Position numbers and translations under genes: made by a program
In this document: piece after piece, positions 35,004 to 44,529 of the stretch
How the letters are laid out: every line of letters starts with the position of its first letter
Numbering within the stretch: position 1 is the first letter of the stretch
NCBI GenBank assembly: GCA_902608175.1
Contig: CACLNC010000003.1
Location: 1 to 52,795 of the forward strand
From: an uncultured marine group I thaumarchaeote
GTDB taxonomy: Archaea > Thermoproteota > Nitrososphaeria > Nitrososphaerales > Nitrosopumilaceae
DNA length: 52,795 nucleotides
Direction of reading: 5' to 3'
The notes under the pieces: generated by a model
Databases searched by the model: none
What the model saw: only the letters and a program-made list of their open reading frames with translations
What the model was told of the DNA's origin: nothing

Positions 35004-36479
35004 TTGAACATATGTAGTCTTTTAGTTATTGTATCAATTATTATTTTATCACCAGTATTAGCTCAGAATGCTTTTGCACAGTATTCAGCTGGAGGTGTTA
35101 ATCTTGATGGATCATGGTATGTTGGTGAAGGGCTGAATGTAGGTGATTATTACAGCTACAGAATGTGTTATGTTGATTATTTGGATTGCTCCGAATTTAT
35201 AATGTCATTTTGGGTTGAAAAAGAAATTAGAACTGGTACTGAAGATAAATATCTTTTTCAAGTTTTAGTTGAAGATGGAAAAAAAGTTATCAAGGGAACA
35301 ATGGAAGTTGGTCAAGTTGCACCAGAGCCTACTGGTGGTACTGATAACATAGCACCATATAGAAGTGCATACAAATCATCAATTGCTTGGCTTTCAGCTT
35401 ATGCTACAAAACAAATTGGTGATTTAACAGGTAAAGGTCCTAGAGATTTTAGTGCACCATCATGGGGAAAAATTGCAAATATTGGTGGTGAGCAAATTCT
35501 TCCAACTGCATTAGAGACAGTTAGAACACCAGCAGATACATTTGATACGGTTTTAATGCAGTGGAAAACAGGTGGTGCAAGAAGTAACGTTTGGATTGTA
35601 GATGAATTTCCGTTTCCCGTTAAGGCTTTAACTTATGTTCATGTTGCTGAGGGTGTTCCACCAGTTGCATATGAGTTTGAATTATTAGATTACAAATACT
35701 ATGTAACATCAGATCCGTTTAAAGGAATTCAAACTACTGCAACAAAAACAGCTGCATTAGGTTGTCCAGCAAGTTATGATAAAAAAGCACACAATTTGCA
35801 AACAAACACATACTCCATGATAGTTGATATCAAATTTGGTCCTACAAACCCAAAATCTGGTTGTGACATTGAATGGTTTATTGATTTCAAACGAAGTGTA
35901 AATCCAAAAGAATTTGTAAGTGAAGTTCATTATGATATACGGATTTTTGATGAGAATGGTAGTATGTTACGTTCAATAGCAGATGATGAAGGAAGACCTG
36001 AATTATTTACAACTGCTGGTCAGACTCATAGGTTCACAACAGTTGAAGAACCTTCAGGTTCATACAAATATGCAATTGTTGTTCATGGTATCGGTCCAGA
36101 GGCAATTATTGGTGGTGATCCTTCAAAAGCAGGATTAGTTGTAATTGATATTGATGTTGGAAAAGGTTCAACATCATCGACTACATCAAGTCAAAGTTCT
36201 ACTAGTACAGAAATTCCAGGATGGATTAAAAATAATGCAGAATGGTGGGCTGATGATCAAATTGATGATAAATCATTCGTGACTGGAATTCAATATCTAA
36301 TTAACAAAGACATAATGAAAATCCCACCAACAGCAAAGGGAACTGGAAGTGGTTCTGATGAAATTCCAGGCTGGATTAAAAATAATGCAGAATGGTGGGC
36401 TGATGATCAAATTGATGATAAATCATTCGTTACTGCAATTCAATGGTTAATTACGAATGGTATAATTAAACTCGGATAA
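35004..36479 (+). CDS. Secreted protein with two C-terminal WIKNNAEWWADDQIDDKSFV repeats
   Basis: N-terminal signal peptide (SLLVIVSIIILSPVLAQNAFA); two near-identical EIPGWIKNNAEWWADDQIDDKSFVT blocks. Confidence 0.85.
   Translation: MNICSLLVIVSIIILSPVLAQNAFAQYSAGGVNLDGSWYVGEGLNVGDYYSYRMCYVDYLDCSEFIMSFWVEKEIRTGTEDKYLFQVLVEDGKKVIKGTMEVGQVAPEPTGGTDNIAPYRSAYKSSIAWLSAYATKQIGDLTGKGPRDFSAPSWGKIANIGGEQILPTALETVRTPADTFDTVLMQWKTGGARSNVWIVDEFPFPVKALTYVHVAEGVPPVAYEFELLDYKYYVTSDPFKGIQTTATKTAALGCPASYDKKAHNLQTNTYSMIVDIKFGPTNPKSGCDIEWFIDFKRSVNPKEFVSEVHYDIRIFDENGSMLRSIADDEGRPELFTTAGQTHRFTTVEEPSGSYKYAIVVHGIGPEAIIGGDPSKAGLVVIDIDVGKGSTSSTTSSQSSTSTEIPGWIKNNAEWWADDQIDDKSFVTGIQYLINKDIMKIPPTAKGTGSGSDEIPGWIKNNAEWWADDQIDDKSFVTAIQWLITNGIIKLG
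36210..36460 (+). repeat. Two copies of a ~90-nt direct repeat, start-to-start 150 nt
   Basis: gaaattccagg[a/c]tggattaaaaataatgcagaatggtgggctgatgatcaaattgatgataaatcattcgt at 36210 and 36360. Confidence 0.93.
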
Positions 36480-36498
36480 ACATCTAAAGTGTAAAAAA

Positions 36499-36864
36499 AT
36501 GGTCGGTTTATTCAAGAATCCAAAGCGTAAAATGAGAAAGTTAGTGGATGATGGAGATTATGAAGGGGCGCTAGAACTTGGACACAGTCTAGAAAAAGAA
36601 AAAAAATATCAGCATGATGAACAATTACTCTTCATAATAGGTAGTGTTTACTATATTCTTGGAGATGCTGATAATTCATTAAAGTATCTCGATAAATCTT
36701 TAGAGATTAATTCCTATGATACAGAGGCATTATTACTAAAGGCAAATGTGCATATGCACTTGAAGGAAAAAGAAACTGCGATAGATTGTTGTAGAAAAAT
36801 TCTTGTTATAGATGAAGAGAATTGGCAAGTTAAAGATTTGTTAAGCGATCTGGAAAATAGTTAA
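36499..36864 (+). CDS. TPR-repeat protein
   Basis: LFIIGSVYYILGDADNSLKYLDKSLEINSYDTEALLLKANVHMHLKEKETAIDCCRKIL. Confidence 0.85.
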   Translation: MVGLFKNPKRKMRKLVDDGDYEGALELGHSLEKEKKYQHDEQLLFIIGSVYYILGDADNSLKYLDKSLEINSYDTEALLLKANVHMHLKEKETAIDCCRKILVIDEENWQVKDLLSDLENS

Positions 36865-36866
36865 TA

Positions 36867-37367
36867 TTATTTTTTTTTAACTAAATACACATTCTCCAGA
36901 AGATAATTACAAAACTCTTCTACCTTATCTGTAAATTCAAACCAAACATGTAATGAATGTGGTAGAATATCAATTCGATCTTCTTTACGTCCTTCTTCAT
37001 TTGGTGGTCCAAGAAATACTTTAACACCTTCTTTACCATCATACATGTAGGCATCTTTTATTTCAACATCACCAAAAATCTCATTTGCCTTTGATTTTAT
37101 TTCTTCACGATCGATAGGAAATCTTTTCTTTTCCATATCTACGATAAAGCTTAGATCCTGTTTTCCATACATATCAAAATTTTCTATTTTTCCTTTATGT
37201 GGAAAATTTACTAACAATTCTATATTGTATTTCTTTCCAACTTCTTTCCCAATCTCCGTAATCCTAGTATATGCCATAGCAGGATTTTTTTTTAGAAGAA
37301 TTCTGATCTGTGGCATATTTGATTTTAGTTCCTTTTGGAGATCTTCAGTTATTATTTTAAATATCAT
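36867..37367 (-). CDS. Hypothetical protein
   Basis: Intact 166-aa ORF. Confidence 0.6.
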   Translation of the reverse strand: MIFKIITEDLQKELKSNMPQIRILLKKNPAMAYTRITEIGKEVGKKYNIELLVNFPHKGKIENFDMYGKQDLSFIVDMEKKRFPIDREEIKSKANEIFGDVEIKDAYMYDGKEGVKVFLGPPNEEGRKEDRIDILPHSLHVWFEFTDKVEEFCNYLLENVYLVKKK

Positions 37368-37420
37368 ATCACGAATTATGTTTTTCTCAATATATTAATT
37401 GAGATTAGTTTTTTTAGTGA

Positions 37421-38083
37421 TTGGGTAATTCGAAACTAATGGCATTACCAATGAATAATGATTTTGTTCCATATGATGATAGTTCAGAGCGAGCAAATAG
37501 TGTAGAGGACTATAAGGTTACTTGTATTGAGTTTATCAAGGATATATCAGGTAGTTATTTGGAATGGGTTGATTACTATAAACTCCCTGAAGATGAAGAT
37601 AAAAAAAGACGTTCTGAAATTTCTGGCATAATTGAAAAGACTAACAATTGGATTGCAAAAGTTGCACAGACAATCAAGGCAGTTGATGTGGTAATGAATG
37701 ATGGAATTCAAAAAATGGCAGAATCTACAGCTGGTAAACCATTTCAAATTGGTATATTTATTAATAAAAAATCTGGTTACACTAGCACAAAACCAGGAAT
37801 TGTGGATGTTAACATAAAGGCATCTGGTAGAGATGGTAACAAAACAAAGATTGGAATTCATAGTAAAGATCAAAGATTTAGAATAGAATCAACTGGAAAG
37901 GCATTTTTTGATGAGACAAACATCCCTGAACAAGAATATGATTTGATGGATATCAATTTGAAATTAAATCTAGTAGATTGTAAACAACGTGATGTGATTT
38001 CATTTACTGTTATTGTAAGTGAAATGAAAAATGACGTTGAATTCGATAGACGAGGGGCAACTACTATTGTTCACGTAGTGTGA
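37421..38083 (+). CDS. Hypothetical protein (start possibly ATG 37439)
   Basis: 220-aa ORF, C-terminal beta-rich region. Confidence 0.6.
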   Translation: MGNSKLMALPMNNDFVPYDDSSERANSVEDYKVTCIEFIKDISGSYLEWVDYYKLPEDEDKKRRSEISGIIEKTNNWIAKVAQTIKAVDVVMNDGIQKMAESTAGKPFQIGIFINKKSGYTSTKPGIVDVNIKASGRDGNKTKIGIHSKDQRFRIESTGKAFFDETNIPEQEYDLMDINLKLNLVDCKQRDVISFTVIVSEMKNDVEFDRRGATTIVHVV

Positions 38084-38420
38084 CTTCTAAAACAATTCTG
38101 GATTCTTCCTGTCGTTTCTTATCCAAGTATTTCAATGAAGAGATCTTTTTTGCAAGTGTCTCATCTTTTACTAACGATGCTAATCCATCAAACTTTTTCT
38201 CACTGAATTCCACTTTAACATCAGGATTTGTAATTGCATTTTTTAACCAATCACCATCAGGATTTCGGCGAGAGAAGTAAATTTTGTTGTCATACATTAC
38301 CGCCTTTAGCCATACAGAATGATCATTCCCAGTTTTTCGTCCTTTTGTAATTAATGTAGCCGTGAATGAAGAATTATTGATTTCTTCAAAATTCATATAT
38401 TTTTTATATTTCACTCCCAT
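38064..38420 (-). CDS. Split beta-barrel flavin/deazaflavin-binding family (pyridoxamine 5'-phosphate oxidase/FDOR-like)
   Basis: LITKGRKTGNDHSVWLKAVMYDNKIYFSRRNPDGDWLKNAITNPDVKVEF. Confidence 0.7.
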   Translation of the reverse strand: MGVKYKKYMNFEEINNSSFTATLITKGRKTGNDHSVWLKAVMYDNKIYFSRRNPDGDWLKNAITNPDVKVEFSEKKFDGLASLVKDETLAKKISSLKYLDKKRQEESRIVLEVTLREQ

Positions 38421-38461
38421 TAATTCGTAATCAAATTATAATTCCTAAAACTCTATTTCTT

Positions 38462-39466
38462 ATGAGCTCAATTGAGATAAATTCACTTACAAAATCATTC
38501 GGAGATTTTAATGCAGTTGATGATATAACTCTAAAAATTGAGTCTGGTGAAATTTTTGGATTTCTAGGGCCTAATGGTGCAGGAAAAAGTACAACAATGA
38601 TGATTCTAACCACTCTCCTAAAACCAACTTCTGGCAATGCGTTAGTACAAGGATATGACGTTCAATCACAAGGAAAAAAAGTTAGAGAAAATATTGGATT
38701 TGTTCAACAGGACATTAGTGTTGATGAATATCTTACTGGTAGAGAAAATCTAATTCTACAGGCAAGAATCAGTAGAATACCAAAATCTGAAGTTTCATCA
38801 CGAATTGATGAGGTTCTCGAACTTGTGGAGCTGAAGGAAAGACAGAATCAGGCATCAATTACATATTCCGGAGGAATGAGAAAAAGACTAGATATAGCAT
38901 CTGGTTTGTTACATAGACCGAAGGTTCTATTTCTTGATGAACCAACAGTTGGTCTTGATATACAAACAAGGAGAAAGATATGGGAGTATATCAGAAAAAT
39001 TCACAAAGAATTTGGTATGACAATTTTTCTCAGTACACATTACATGGAAGAAGCTGACAAACTTTGTGATAGAATTGGAATAATTGATCATGGGAAAATT
39101 CAAGCAATTGATAAACCATCAACAATGAAAAACGCATTAGGAGATGATAGAATTTCATTCACTTTGGTTGATGGAATAGATAATCGTGATTCTTTAATTA
39201 AAAAGATTGAAGAGATTGACTTTGTTAAAGAAATAAAATTAAAAGAAGATGAGATTACAGTTTTCTCTTCGCAAAGTACTGATGTAATTCCAAAAATCTT
39301 CCAAATTTCAAATGATATGGAGATGAAAATTAATACCATATCGTTGACACAGCCAACGCTTGATGATGTTTTCATTTCATATACAGGTCATAATTTACGT
39401 GATGATACTGGCAAAAAATTTAGCCGAAGAAAAGAATTCAATCTGAATAGGAGAAGAGGGTTTTGA
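38462..39466 (+). CDS. ABC transporter ATP-binding protein (DrrA type)
   Basis: GFLGPNGAGKSTTMM Walker A, YSGGMRKRLDIASGLLHRPKVLFLDEPTVGLD. Confidence 0.95.
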   Translation: MSSIEINSLTKSFGDFNAVDDITLKIESGEIFGFLGPNGAGKSTTMMILTTLLKPTSGNALVQGYDVQSQGKKVRENIGFVQQDISVDEYLTGRENLILQARISRIPKSEVSSRIDEVLELVELKERQNQASITYSGGMRKRLDIASGLLHRPKVLFLDEPTVGLDIQTRRKIWEYIRKIHKEFGMTIFLSTHYMEEADKLCDRIGIIDHGKIQAIDKPSTMKNALGDDRISFTLVDGIDNRDSLIKKIEEIDFVKEIKLKEDEITVFSSQSTDVIPKIFQISNDMEMKINTISLTQPTLDDVFISYTGHNLRDDTGKKFSRRKEFNLNRRRGF

Positions 39467-40239
39467 TTTTTTCAGATACATACGCAATATTCTGGCGTGA
39501 AATGAAACGCTATAGGAAATCAAAAAGTGGAGTCATTATAAGATTGATTCAACCAGCAGTATGGATTCTTGTTATGGGAAATATTTTTGCTGGAACACAA
39601 CCACTAATAGAATCAGTTGGTTTTGATGGTGAATACATTGAGTTCATGGCTCCCGGTGTCATAATACTCACTGCAATCTTTACAAGTATTTTTGGTGGTG
39701 TGAATACACTTTGGGATAGACGATATGGCTTCATGAATAAGGCATTAACATCTCCCATCTCTAGATCATCAATTGCATTAGGAAAGATGCTTGCAATATC
39801 TATGATTGCAGCATTCCAAGCAAGTTTGATCTTGGGGATTGCTTTGGCAATAGGCGTTAGTATGCCACATCTTTGGATGATTGGACCAATTATGGCAATT
39901 GTAATCTTGTTTTCAATTGGTTTTTCAGGAATTTCTGTAATGCTGGCTGCAGCTGCAAAATCACAGGAAACTTTTTGGGGAGTAATTAATTTTCTTGGTA
40001 TGCCATTATTTTTACTTAGTCCTGCATTATTTCCATTAGCATTGATGCCAGATTGGTTAGCATCAATAGCTGCATTTAATCCAGTTACATATACAGTAGT
40101 TTTAGTTCGTGAAATGATGTCAGGATTTGTTGAAGGTTGGTCAGCTATTCTAAGTGTTAGTGTATTAGTTGTTTTTAGTTTAGCAATGCTAGGTTTAGCT
40201 AGTTATGTCTTTACTCGTGATGTAAACAAACCATTCTAG
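39463..40239 (+). CDS. ABC-2 type transporter permease
   Basis: Polytopic, overlaps the ATPase gene by 4 bp. Confidence 0.92.
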   Translation: MIFSDTYAIFWREMKRYRKSKSGVIIRLIQPAVWILVMGNIFAGTQPLIESVGFDGEYIEFMAPGVIILTAIFTSIFGGVNTLWDRRYGFMNKALTSPISRSSIALGKMLAISMIAAFQASLILGIALAIGVSMPHLWMIGPIMAIVILFSIGFSGISVMLAAAAKSQETFWGVINFLGMPLFLLSPALFPLALMPDWLASIAAFNPVTYTVVLVREMMSGFVEGWSAILSVSVLVVFSLAMLGLASYVFTRDVNKPF

Positions 40240-40285
40240 AATATTGAAATTTAGTATTAATAACCGAATGTGATAATACACAAAT

Positions 40286-41563
40286 ATGACAAAATCCAAA
40301 AATCTTTTTTCAAAGGCAAAAAAAATTATTCCATCTGGTGTCAATAGTCCTGTAAGATTTTTTAAACCATATCCATTCTTTGTGAAAAAATCACTTGGAA
40401 GTTCAATTTGGGATGAAGATGGAAAATCTTACATTGATTTTTGTAATGGTTATGGTGCACTCTTACTTGGTCATACAAGAAAAGAGATCATATCAGCAGT
40501 TTCTTCACAATTAAAAAAAGGAACCCTATACGGAACACCAACATCTCTTGAAATTGAATTATCAAATTTAATTATGAAAAATTTTCCTTCGATGAATAAA
40601 GTCCGTCTAGTAAATACTGGTGCTGAAGCAACAATGACAGCAATAAGATTAGCAAGAGGATTTACAAAAAAGAAAAAAATCATAAAGTTTGAGGGTTGTT
40701 ATCATGGAGCATATGATTCTGTACTTGTTAAGGCTGGTTCTGGTTCCGCACATAACGGAATATCAGTATCTGATGGAGGATTGGATGAGGTATCTAAGAA
40801 TACAATAGTTGTTCCATACAATGATTCACCTACACTTGAAAAAGTTTTAACTAAACAGAAAGATATTGCTGGATTAATTGTTGAGCCAATACTAGCAAAT
40901 ATGGGATTAATTTTACCTGAAAAAAAATTTCTTTCTGACTTGAGAAAAATGACAAGACAACACGATGTTCCATTGATCTTTGATGAAGTTGTAACTGGTT
41001 TTCGTGTTTCTGAGGGTGGCGCACAAAAGAAATTTGGCATAAAACCTGATCTTACAACACTAGGAAAGGCATTGGGAAATGGATTTGTAATTTCAGCAGT
41101 TGGTGGAAGAAAAGAGATTATGAATAAACTTGCACCAGATGGAAAAGTCTATCAAGCAAGTACTTTTGCTGGAAACCCAGTTTCAGTTTCAGCCGCAATC
41201 AGCTCAATCAAAACAATAAACAAAATTAAAAATAAATTATATTCAAAACTTGAGAGAAACTGTGAACTTTTAGTTAATGAAATTGATGATTTAGCAACAG
41301 ATTATAAGATCCCACATCAAATCAATTCTATTTCATCCATGTTCCAAATATTTTTCTCAAAATCTCCTGTTACAGATTACGAAACATCAAAAAAGGCAAA
41401 TGGTAAAAAATTCCAAAAACTATTTTCTAATTTACTTCGAAATGGTGTGTTTATAGCACCATCACAATATGAGACAATATTCTTATCAGACGCTCATACA
41501 GATTCTAATATTACAAAAACAATGGGTGCATTTGGATTATCTCTCCAAGCGGTGAAAAATTGA
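40286..41563 (+). CDS. hemL: Glutamate-1-semialdehyde 2,1-aminomutase
   Basis: IPSGVNSPVRFF, GYGALLLGHT, GCYHGAYDS, LTTLGKALGNGF. Confidence 0.96.
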   Translation: MTKSKNLFSKAKKIIPSGVNSPVRFFKPYPFFVKKSLGSSIWDEDGKSYIDFCNGYGALLLGHTRKEIISAVSSQLKKGTLYGTPTSLEIELSNLIMKNFPSMNKVRLVNTGAEATMTAIRLARGFTKKKKIIKFEGCYHGAYDSVLVKAGSGSAHNGISVSDGGLDEVSKNTIVVPYNDSPTLEKVLTKQKDIAGLIVEPILANMGLILPEKKFLSDLRKMTRQHDVPLIFDEVVTGFRVSEGGAQKKFGIKPDLTTLGKALGNGFVISAVGGRKEIMNKLAPDGKVYQASTFAGNPVSVSAAISSIKTINKIKNKLYSKLERNCELLVNEIDDLATDYKIPHQINSISSMFQIFFSKSPVTDYETSKKANGKKFQKLFSNLLRNGVFIAPSQYETIFLSDAHTDSNITKTMGAFGLSLQAVKN

Positions 41564-42495
41564 AATATAAAATTGGTACAAGGGGAAGTAAGCTATCACT
41601 CGCACAAACAAACTGGGTAATCTTAGAGTTACAGAAACATAACCCTGATACTGAATTTGAAATAATCACTATCAAAACTAAGGGTGACACTGATGAAAGA
41701 CCATTATTTACAATTGATCAGAAGGGCATATTTGAGAAAGAGATCGATAGAGCTGTTGTAGAAAAAGAAGTAGATTTTGCAGTCCACAGTCTAAAGGATG
41801 TTCCATCTGAAATAGCAAAAAGCTTGACTATAGCATGTATACCAAAAAGAGAAATCACTAATGATGTTTTGATCACAAAAGATGGTTCAAATTTAAAATC
41901 AATTCATTCAGGTGCCATAATTGGAACAAGTAGTTTGAGACGTGCGGTTCAAATTTCACGTCAACGTTCTGACTTGGTTGTTAAACCGGTAAGAGGAAAT
42001 ATTGAAACAAGAATCAAGAAAGTGGTAGATGGTAAGTTAGATGGCATAGTTCTAGCACATGCAGGAATTTCACGACTAGGATTAGATACAAAATTCTCCA
42101 TCCTTTCTACTGATGATTTTCCTCCTTCTCCAGGACAGGGTGCACTTGCAATTGTCTCAAGATTTAATGATTCAGAAATAATATCAATGCTAAAAAAAAT
42201 TGAAGACTCAAAATCAAGGAAAGAAATTGAAGCAGAACGTGCATTATCAGATTATGTAGATTCTGGTTGTAGATTTCCAGTTGGTGCATTAGCAAAGGCT
42301 GATACAGAAACAATGAAGCTTGTTGTTGCCGCATATTCTGTTGATGGAAAAAAGTCAATAATTATAGAGAGAGAAGGTGACATAGATGACCCAAAAAATC
42401 TTGGTCGTGATTTAGGTATGGAATTAAAGAATAGTGGAATATCAGAGATTGCTTCTAATTGGAGAGAAAAATTAGAGGAGTGGAATCAAAAATGA
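41560..42495 (+). CDS. hemC: Hydroxymethylbilane synthase (porphobilinogen deaminase)
   Basis: IGTRGSKLSLAQTNWV, VDFAVHSLKDVPSE, GTSSLRRAVQISRQRSDL, DSGCRFPVGALA. Confidence 0.97.
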   Translation: MKYKIGTRGSKLSLAQTNWVILELQKHNPDTEFEIITIKTKGDTDERPLFTIDQKGIFEKEIDRAVVEKEVDFAVHSLKDVPSEIAKSLTIACIPKREITNDVLITKDGSNLKSIHSGAIIGTSSLRRAVQISRQRSDLVVKPVRGNIETRIKKVVDGKLDGIVLAHAGISRLGLDTKFSILSTDDFPPSPGQGALAIVSRFNDSEIISMLKKIEDSKSRKEIEAERALSDYVDSGCRFPVGALAKADTETMKLVVAAYSVDGKKSIIIEREGDIDDPKNLGRDLGMELKNSGISEIASNWREKLEEWNQK

Positions 42496-43235
42496 CTGGA
42501 AAAGTGTTTCTTGTAGGCGCTGGACCTGGAGATCCTAGTCTAATAACATTGCGCGCTGTTGAACTCATCAAAAAAGCTGATGTTGTTTTGTATGATAGGC
42601 TAGTAAGTAAGAAGATACTTTCAATGATTCCAAAAAAAGCTAAATCAGTATATGTTGGACGAGAAGTTGGAGATGATACTAAACATCAAGATAGTACAAA
42701 TGAATTAATGGTAAAATTTGCTAAAATAAAACGTAATGTTATACGACTGAAAGGTGGTGATCCAATAATTTTTGGAAGAGGTGGTGAGGAGGCTGAGTAT
42801 CTAAAAAAACATAAAATTTCATTTGAGATAGTTCCTGGAATTACATCTGGAATTGGTTCAGCTACTTATGCTGGAATTCCATTGACACATAGAAAATTTG
42901 CATCATCAGTAACTTTTGTAACGGGACACGAAGACCCAGAAAAAAAGAAAGAGATTGTTAGGTGGAAAAATCTTGCTAAATCTACTGATACCATTGTAAT
43001 TATGATGGGGTTATCAAGAATTGGAGTAATTTGTAAGCAATTATCAGCAGGTGGAATGGATGTAAAAACACCAGTTGCAGTTATTCAAAATGGTACAACA
43101 AAAAAGCAGATTATGATTACAGGCACGATTTCAAATATTGAGAAAAAGGTAAAAGAGGAAAAAATAAAACCACCTACGATAATCATAATTGGAAAAGTCG
43201 TGAACTTGGCAAAAACAATTGGATGGAGAAAATAA
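42492..43235 (+). CDS. cobA: Uroporphyrin-III C-methyltransferase (SUMT)
   Basis: VFLVGAGPGDPSLITLRAVELIKKADVVLYDRLVS; VIRLKGGDPIIFGRGGEEAEYL. Confidence 0.96.
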   Translation: MTGKVFLVGAGPGDPSLITLRAVELIKKADVVLYDRLVSKKILSMIPKKAKSVYVGREVGDDTKHQDSTNELMVKFAKIKRNVIRLKGGDPIIFGRGGEEAEYLKKHKISFEIVPGITSGIGSATYAGIPLTHRKFASSVTFVTGHEDPEKKKEIVRWKNLAKSTDTIVIMMGLSRIGVICKQLSAGGMDVKTPVAVIQNGTTKKQIMITGTISNIEKKVKEEKIKPPTIIIIGKVVNLAKTIGWRK

Positions 43236-43672
43236 TGAGTGAAGATATACCAACAACTACAGATATTTTAACTTCAAGCTTACTTGATACAAAGAAAAAA
43301 CATGATCAAGACAAGACGGTAACAAAAGAGGAAATTGATTTTCTTAACAAAGGCACTGATTATCTTACATCATTTTTAGTCGGTCAAGGAATAGAAACAG
43401 AGGATAGAGTACCAACAAAAGGTAAACCTCTTTCTGAATCAGAATTAAAAAAACAATTTGCAAATAATCTTATTAAAAATGGATATGTAACAGTTGAAAA
43501 TGGTAGATCTAAAATCACTCAGGCTGGAAAAGATTATTTTAGTTTACGAAAAAAAGTTGCTGAAGGAAATGTAAGATTAGTTATGTTAAAAAATCTAAAA
43601 CATGTAAATTCTTCAAAAAATACAAAGAAAAAATCAACAAAAAAACTAAAACTAAAAAATAGTAGAAAATGA
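43235..43672 (+). CDS. Uncharacterised basic protein, possible winged-helix, within tetrapyrrole operon
   Basis: LKKQFANNLIKNGYVTVENGRSKITQAGKDYFSLRKK and Lys-rich C-terminus; starts at the cobA stop region. Confidence 0.65.
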   Translation: MSEDIPTTTDILTSSLLDTKKKHDQDKTVTKEEIDFLNKGTDYLTSFLVGQGIETEDRVPTKGKPLSESELKKQFANNLIKNGYVTVENGRSKITQAGKDYFSLRKKVAEGNVRLVMLKNLKHVNSSKNTKKKSTKKLKLKNSRK

Positions 43673-44478
43673 TTCAAGGAAAAAATATTGCAATTACACG
43701 TTCAAAGGATGATTCCAAAGAATTCATAGATTTAATGACTGCAGAGAAGGCAAATGTCTTACCTTTACCAACAATTGAACTTGTTAGTAAAGGAAAAAAA
43801 ATAGTTGAAGAATTTCTTTCTGCTTTAGAGAAAGAAAATCCAGATTTTTCAGTGTTTATGAGCTCAAAGGCAGTTACACTACTTTTTGATACGGCAAAAA
43901 AGATTTCAAAATTTGAAACATTACAGTTAGCAATTGCTAATACTATTGTGATTGCTGTTGGTCCAAAAACAAAAGAAGCGTTAGAGAAAGAAAAGATCAA
44001 AGTTGCTTACATGCCAGAAAGATATTCATCGGTTGGAATAGGTGAAGTGTTATCAAAACTAAATGCTGTTGGTAAGAAAGTTATTGTTCCAAGAAGTGGT
44101 GCATCAACTCCATTTTTGAAGAAATTGTTAGAAAAAATCGGTTTACATGTTTATGAATTATATCTGTATGATGTTTGTGCATTTCGTGATACTTCTCAAT
44201 GGAATGAATTTCGTCAACTATTTTCTGAGAATAAGATTCATGGCATAGTTTTCACTAGCGCATCATCAGTAAGAGCATTTTTTGAAATCATGGAAAAGGA
44301 TTATCAACAAAATAACTTGATTAATTTTCTACACAAAATAATGGTAGTATCAATTGGACCATTTACTGCAGATGAATTAAAAAAATACAATGTTGAAAAT
44401 CAAATTGCGGATGTTCATACAGTTGCGGGATCTTTTGATGTAATATTACGAGAGTTTTCATTAGCTGAAGCTATTTAG
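43669..44478 (+). CDS. hemD: Uroporphyrinogen-III synthase
   Basis: IAITRSKDDSKEFIDLM...VFMSSKAV...VPRSGAST...GIVFTSASSVRAFFEIM. Confidence 0.9.
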   Translation: MIQGKNIAITRSKDDSKEFIDLMTAEKANVLPLPTIELVSKGKKIVEEFLSALEKENPDFSVFMSSKAVTLLFDTAKKISKFETLQLAIANTIVIAVGPKTKEALEKEKIKVAYMPERYSSVGIGEVLSKLNAVGKKVIVPRSGASTPFLKKLLEKIGLHVYELYLYDVCAFRDTSQWNEFRQLFSENKIHGIVFTSASSVRAFFEIMEKDYQQNNLINFLHKIMVVSIGPFTADELKKYNVENQIADVHTVAGSFDVILREFSLAEAI

Positions 44479-44529
44479 GAAATCCTAATTTTACACTGCT
44501 TTTTATAATATATTTTCTACAACAGTGTT

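Noticed and set aside
38462-39466. DrrA-like ABC ATPase as the missing SufC
   Set aside because: Paired by 4-bp overlap with an ABC-2 permease and carries a DrrA-type C-terminal extension
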